Under the pieces are notes generated by a model, which was not told the DNA's origin, made no database searches, and was given only the letters and a program-made list of their open reading frames with translations. A stretch of DNA of 19,023 bases from Candidatus Portnoybacteria bacterium CG10_big_fil_rev_8_21_14_0_10_36_7 (lineage in GTDB: Bacteria; Patescibacteriota; Minisyncoccia; Portnoybacterales; PFDW01), in NCBI GenBank assembly GCA_002793835.1, contig PFDW01000032.1, forward strand, positions 1-19,023, given 5' to 3'. The stretch's first letter is position 1, and every line of letters begins with the position of its first letter. Below, piece by piece: positions 16,094 through 19,023 of the stretch. A program made the position numbers and the translations under genes.

Positions 16094-16874
16094 TGGTATT
16101 GGTTAAGTTATATTTAATTTTTATAATATCCGTTTTGCTTTTTAAATAATTTGAAAATGGTGCTAGTAACTGAATTTCTTTATAAAAATTATCTAATGTT
16201 TCGGGGTTGCTCTTAATATCACGCAAGTTTATAAATGAATCAATTATTGGTTGCATGATGCCAATAGATAATTTATGAATTAATTTTACTTCCGAAGGCG
16301 CAGATATCTTTTTGAGCATCGCTTGGCTGTCTTGCATCGCTTTTATTATTTCATTCAACTTTTTATTATCACCGGCTTGGGCATCTTTAATCATTTGCTG
16401 GTATATCATAGCGTCTTTTAGCAAAGCTGGAGTTTGGCTTTGGGAAAAATAATTTTGGATGGCAGTCGCGCTAGATTCGGTGGTTATAATTATTTCGTTA
16501 TCAGAAGGGATAGTCAAAATTTTGTCACTTGGAGATTTAGCGGTTGGGCTATATCCATTAGCTATTTCTTGACCGTCTTGATATCCATCTCCGTCAGTGT
16601 CTGGATCATTGGGAGATGAATTAAAAATTAATTCATCAGTATTGCTTAAACCGTCATTATCGGAATCGGCATTTAAGTCTTGTGTGTTGGTCGTAGAGTT
16701 GACTATGGGTTTTAATGCGTTTTGCGCTGAGGCAGAGTTGTATTCAAACGTTGACGAAGTCGTGGGAATTTGGCTGTGCTGTTGAAAAAATAAACCAATT
16801 CCAACACCTGCAGCTAAAAGAATAACCGTTTTATAAAAACCGCCACTTCCTGATAAAAAACGCAGCTTTTCCAT
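16086..16874 (-). CDS. Membrane-anchored protein with calcium-loop (thrombospondin type 3-like) repeats
   Basis: This 262-residue protein has an N-terminal anchor (KTVILLAAGVGIGLFF, 15-30), a short Ser/Thr-rich region and two tandem calcium-binding loops: D70-S-D72-N-D74-G-L-S-N-T-D80-E81 and D92-T-D94-G-D96-G-Y-Q-D100-G-Q-E103. These DxDxDG loops match thrombospondin type 3 or dockerin-like repeats, common in CPR surface proteins. The remaining C-terminal part (about 130-262) is helical, with no recognised fold. The protein probably faces outward and is stabilised by calcium. The ATG sits 7 bases after a TAAAAT -10 element (see the promoter entry), suggesting a leaderless transcript. It precedes the VirB5-position gene with an 8-base overlap. 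Confidence 0.78.
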   Translation of the reverse strand: MEKLRFLSGSGGFYKTVILLAAGVGIGLFFQQHSQIPTTSSTFEYNSASAQNALKPIVNSTTNTQDLNADSDNDGLSNTDELIFNSSPNDPDTDGDGYQDGQEIANGYSPTAKSPSDKILTIPSDNEIIITTESSATAIQNYFSQSQTPALLKDAMIYQQMIKDAQAGDNKKLNEIIKAMQDSQAMLKKISAPSEVKLIHKLSIGIMQPIIDSFINLRDIKSNPETLDNFYKEIQLLAPFSNYLKSKTDIIKIKYNLTNTND

Positions 16875-16881
16875 TAAAACT

Positions 16882-16905
16882 ATTTTAGCATATTTTCTGT
16901 GTCAA
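16882..16905 (-). promoter_or_regulatory. Probable promoter with extended -10 abutting the start codon
   Basis: On the minus strand the 61-base gap between two genes holds TTGACA (16900-16905) and TGCTAAAAT, a TAAAAT -10 hexamer (16882-16887) preceded by an extended TGn motif. The hexamer ends 7 bases before the ATG of the calcium-loop gene (16872-16874), so transcription would start at or next to the start codon. The spacer to TTGACA is only 12 bases, short for a sigma70-type promoter. The extended -10 may work without it, or TTGACA may pair with TAGTTT (16877-16882) at 17 bases spacing. It is the best candidate for the main promoter of the T4SS unit. Confidence 0.6.
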
Positions 16906-16935
16906 TACTACATTAAATATGGGGAAAAGTTTGGC

Positions 16936-17772
16936 TTAAAAATCAATGCCACAATCTAGTGTTTCGTAGTCGTAAATATAGTTATTTCCATTGGCTTGAT
17001 CTTCACAGCTTGGCAGGCAAGGGACGGAATCACAACAGGGTTCGTCACAACAGAATGCATAAGTGTTTATACCGTTTTGTAGGTTATTGGGATTAGGGTC
17101 GTCATAGCAAACTGGCCCTATGCCACCAAAATTACCTGTTTCGGCTTCTTGGTCAAGCATATAATTTAGAATATCGTCGCTAATGTCCTCATTTTCAATA
17201 TCAATTAAAATTTTATTTAAACTACCAGCAAGAGTGGTTTGCAAGTTATTTCCTCTATTCATAATTGTTAAAATATCTTGGAGCTCTGGTCCATAAGTCG
17301 GGTCAGATATTGATTGGACCGTTGAGTCTAGGTTATTTACATGGTTGTCTTCTGGATATTTTTGCTTTAATGCTTTGGTAGTCTGTTTGGCAGATGCAGA
17401 ATCACTAAGATTAACCTCAAAATTAATTGAGTCTAATAATATTTGCCCAACTTGCTTAATCAAGCTTGGTGATTGGTTATTGGTTATTTGTTTTTCGGTT
17501 GACGAAGTAAGGGAATTATTTTTTGGAGTGATTTTTGTGGTTTGAGTATTTTTTTGTGTTTGGCTTGTGGTAATCGTTGGAGTCTCAATTAAAATATTAC
17601 TTGGCTCTGAATTTTCCACTACTGTGCCTTGCTGGGTGACGGATAAATTAATATTTTGTTTGGCGCGTTGGTCATAATAAAAAGAGCCAAACATTAAAAG
17701 CATTGCTAAAATAATAATAGACAACACTTGCAACTTTAGCTTTATGAAATTAATTTTCTCAAAATTACTCAT
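16936..17772 (-). CDS. Membrane-anchored protein with Cys-rich C-terminus, head of the T4SS locus
   Basis: The family is not recognised. The 278-residue product has a single anchor helix (about 13-30), a long Thr/Gln/Asn/Ser-rich probably disordered linker (about 45-105), a middle helical region (105-210) with QVGQILLDSINFEVNLSDSA, and a C-terminal module with eight cysteines at 222, 241, 242, 246, 247, 252, 256 and 274 (CYDDPN..., FCCDEPCCDSVPCLPSC). The vicinal Cys pairs and Pro spacing suggest disulfide bonding outside the cell, or metal binding. It precedes the calcium-loop gene by a 61-base gap that contains a promoter, and has its own TATAAT just upstream. Whether it belongs with the secretion apparatus is inferred from orientation and adjacency. 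Confidence 0.72.
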   Translation of the reverse strand: MSNFEKINFIKLKLQVLSIIILAMLLMFGSFYYDQRAKQNINLSVTQQGTVVENSEPSNILIETPTITTSQTQKNTQTTKITPKNNSLTSSTEKQITNNQSPSLIKQVGQILLDSINFEVNLSDSASAKQTTKALKQKYPEDNHVNNLDSTVQSISDPTYGPELQDILTIMNRGNNLQTTLAGSLNKILIDIENEDISDDILNYMLDQEAETGNFGGIGPVCYDDPNPNNLQNGINTYAFCCDEPCCDSVPCLPSCEDQANGNNYIYDYETLDCGIDF

Positions 17773-17778
17773 AGGTTT

Positions 17779-17806
17779 ATTATACTATTAATAGGCTAAG
17801 TATCCA
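17779..17806 (-). promoter_or_regulatory. Probable promoter, perfect TATAAT -10 six bases from the ATG
   Basis: The minus strand has a consensus TATAAT (17779-17784) separated by 6 bases from the ATG of the Cys-rich gene (17770-17772). At 16 bases spacing lies TGGATA (17801-17806), matching the -35 consensus at four of six positions. The element overlaps the last codons of rsmA. As with the promoter near 16890, the predicted start site falls at or next to the start codon, implying a leaderless or near-leaderless mRNA. The evidence is sequence only. Confidence 0.62.
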
Positions 17807-18561
17807 GTAATTTTTTTCCACAGACTAACACTGATTTCTTGCGGGCGAGTTTTTTGATTAATACCTAATTTGTTAAATATTTCTATAATGTCATTTTTAG
17901 ACAATTCAAGTTTAGATGACAGGTTATTAATCGCTAATTTCCTGGGCTGGGAGAATCCAGCGCGAACTATTTTGAAAAAGTCAGTTCGTTCTTTTTCGTT
18001 TTTTTTGACAATGTTAGTTATTTGAAGAATGGCTGAGTCCACTTTTGGTATAGGGTTAAATGACTTTTTCTTTACGGTTAAGCAATATGTTGGTTCGCTA
18101 AAATATTGGGCAGATACGGCAAGCAAGGTGAGATTAGGCGTTGATCCACAAATGCGCTCAGCTACTTCTTTTTGTAACATCAAGGTCATCTGTTGAGGCG
18201 GGTTAGGGTTTTCTAGTATTAGACGTAATAAGTAAGCGGTTAAGTAGTATGGTATGTTGGCCACAACTTTATAGGACGACAAAGTAAGGGTTGGAAAAAT
18301 TTTTAATATATCTCCCATTATGATTTCTAGGTTTTCGTGGCCTTGAAATTTTTTTTGTAGTTTTGGAATTAAAGTTTGATCTTTTTCAACCGCAATAACT
18401 TTTTTTGCACGATTAATAATTTCTTGGGTTAAAACCCCATAGCCAGGTCCAATTTCTAAAATTGTGTCCGATGGCTCTATATTGGCTAGTTCAATAATCT
18501 TATTTGATACTTCTGGGTCATTTAGAAAATTTTGTCCTAGATGTTTTTTTGTTGGCATCAT
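17788..18561 (-). CDS. rsmA: 16S rRNA dimethyladenosine transferase RsmA (KsgA)
   Basis: This S-adenosylmethionine-dependent enzyme dimethylates A1518 and A1519 (E. coli numbering) of 16S rRNA, a late step in small-subunit assembly. The 257-residue length and domains are typical: the KKHLGQNFLND start is the family signature, SAM motif I is ILEIGPGYGVLT (34-45), the acidic residue is in VIAVEKD (55-61), GDIL (83-86) follows, and the catalytic motif IV is NIPYY (102-106; NLPY in many homologues). The C-terminal helical domain contains FNPIPKVDSAI, also typical. Two consecutive ATGs make the first residue uncertain by one codon. The gene follows the helicase stop after 4 bases, suggesting co-transcription. 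The TAA sits inside the promoter region of the next gene. Confidence 0.97.
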   Translation of the reverse strand: MMPTKKHLGQNFLNDPEVSNKIIELANIEPSDTILEIGPGYGVLTQEIINRAKKVIAVEKDQTLIPKLQKKFQGHENLEIIMGDILKIFPTLTLSSYKVVANIPYYLTAYLLRLILENPNPPQQMTLMLQKEVAERICGSTPNLTLLAVSAQYFSEPTYCLTVKKKSFNPIPKVDSAILQITNIVKKNEKERTDFFKIVRAGFSQPRKLAINNLSSKLELSKNDIIEIFNKLGINQKTRPQEISVSLWKKITGYLAY

Positions 18562-18565
18562 AAAA

Positions 18566-19023
18566 TTAAAATAATTCAGATATTTTATATTCTAGTAAAT
18601 GTTGCGGTAGGTCGTATAAAAATCGTGACGGTAAGTTGACTTGAGTTTGCCCAAACATCATTCTTCTTCTGGCATAAGACAAAAATACTCTTTTTTTGGC
18701 GCGAGTGATACCGACATAGCATAGCCTTCTTTCTTCTTCTAGCTCTTCTCGATTTAACATAGAAATCCCGTGCGGTAATATCCCCTCCTCCATGCCGACC
18801 ATAAATATTACTTCAAATTCTAGCCCCTTGGCAGCGTGTAGCGTCATCAAGTTTACAAGATCTTTTTTTGTTTCTACTTCGTCTTGAGCCTGGATAAGAG
18901 CGGCTTCTTCTAAAAAAGTAACCAGTCCATCAAGTGGTGGGTGTTCCTCATATCGGCTAGCTACTGACAACAACTCTTGAACATTTTCAATTCGAGCTTC
19001 TGCGTCGGGAAAACTTTTGTGTA
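18566..19023 (-). CDS. UvrD/PcrA-type superfamily 1 DNA helicase, C-terminal part (5' cut by window)
   Basis: The frame is open to the right edge with no start in view; a TTG at 18973 is internal, since codons upstream continue as AEARIENVQE, typical helicase sequence. About 151 C-terminal residues are visible. Motif V is VNLMTLHAAKGLEFEVIFMV followed by GMEEGILPH, and motif VI is EEERRLCYVGITRAKKRVFL, both hallmarks of UvrD/PcrA/Rep 3'-5' helicases of DNA repair and replication. The tail after motif VI is short (about 45 residues, ending PQHLLEYKISELF), so the long C-terminal extension of some PcrA proteins is absent. UvrD and PcrA cannot be told apart from this part. rsmA follows 4 bases downstream. 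Confidence 0.94.
   Translation of the reverse strand, partial: HKSFPDAEARIENVQELLSVASRYEEHPPLDGLVTFLEEAALIQAQDEVETKKDLVNLMTLHAAKGLEFEVIFMVGMEEGILPHGISMLNREELEEERRLCYVGITRAKKRVFLSYARRRMMFGQTQVNLPSRFLYDLPQHLLEYKISELF

Noticed and set aside
16877..16905. TTGACA paired with TAGTTT at 17 bases as the promoter
   Set aside because: Spacing is ideal but TAGTTT matches only half of the -10 consensus and the start site would fall inside the gene. I kept it as an alternative only.
1..19023. Alternative genetic code with UGA as Gly
   Set aside because: TGA ends well-supported genes such as yidC and the Ig-like gene at the expected length, so the standard bacterial code fits.
1..19023. tRNA, rRNA, CRISPR, IS element, integrase or attachment site
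   Set aside because: No conserved tRNA-like arms, direct-repeat arrays, transposase motifs or terminal repeats were seen; genes fill the window almost completely.

Overview
The window looks like chromosome from an AT-rich, streamlined bacterium, most probably a Patescibacteria (CPR) member and perhaps a Parcubacteria-type lineage. This is inference from gene content. The evidence is a short single-module YidC, a Jag/KhpB without its usual N-terminal domain, tightly packed overlapping genes almost without Shine-Dalgarno sequences, and a reduced type IV secretion (T4SS) locus of the kind repeatedly seen in CPR genomes (PrgI/VirB3-like, split VirB4, TrbL/VirB6-like, VirB2-like pilin). TGA serves as an ordinary stop (for example the ends of yidC and of the Ig-like gene), so a UGA-recoded code is unlikely. 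No tRNA, rRNA, CRISPR, IS element or integrase was recognised, and no intergenic gap exceeds about 61 bases.

Left arm, plus strand (1-5737): the 3' end of probable rnpA, yidD, yidC, jag/khpB, a small PRC-barrel protein, a Wzx-type flippase and two consecutive O-antigen ligase/polymerase-type membrane proteins. The first part is the classical rpmH-rnpA-yidD-yidC-jag membrane-biogenesis cluster. The second part has the make-up of a surface-polysaccharide export and polymerisation module, although no glycosyltransferases are present here.

Centre, minus strand (17772 down to 5697): twelve near-contiguous genes forming one or two transcription units. In transcription order they are a Cys-rich membrane-anchored protein, a membrane-anchored protein with two calcium-loop (thrombospondin-3-like) repeats, a large secreted or anchored protein with four C-terminal cysteines, a VirB6/TrbL-like channel protein with a long soluble tail, a soluble Pro/Gln-rich conserved protein, a PrgI/VirB3-like protein, a VirB4 N-terminal (TraC-like) protein, the VirB4 ATPase, a small membrane protein, a secreted protein with two Ig/PKD-like repeats, a VirB2-like pilin fused to an M15-peptidase-like domain, and an anchored beta-propeller protein. 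No coupling ATPase (VirD4), relaxase, VirB11 or outer-membrane core (VirB7/9/10) is present. I read this as a single-membrane envelope-spanning apparatus with its own wall-remodelling domain and several exposed binding domains. Secretion, DNA transfer or uptake, and host-cell attachment all remain possible.

Right arm, minus strand (17788-19023): rsmA (ksgA) and the C-terminal part of a UvrD/PcrA helicase, cut by the window edge. The T4SS locus thus sits between core chromosomal genes and ends in a 41-base tail-to-tail overlap with the polysaccharide operon, so it looks like a resident chromosomal locus rather than a recent mobile insertion.

The most interesting points are the pilin-peptidase fusion, whose putative zinc-peptidase residues are all present, and two promoters whose -10 elements lie only 6-7 bases from the start codon, implying leaderless mRNAs for the head of the secretion locus.
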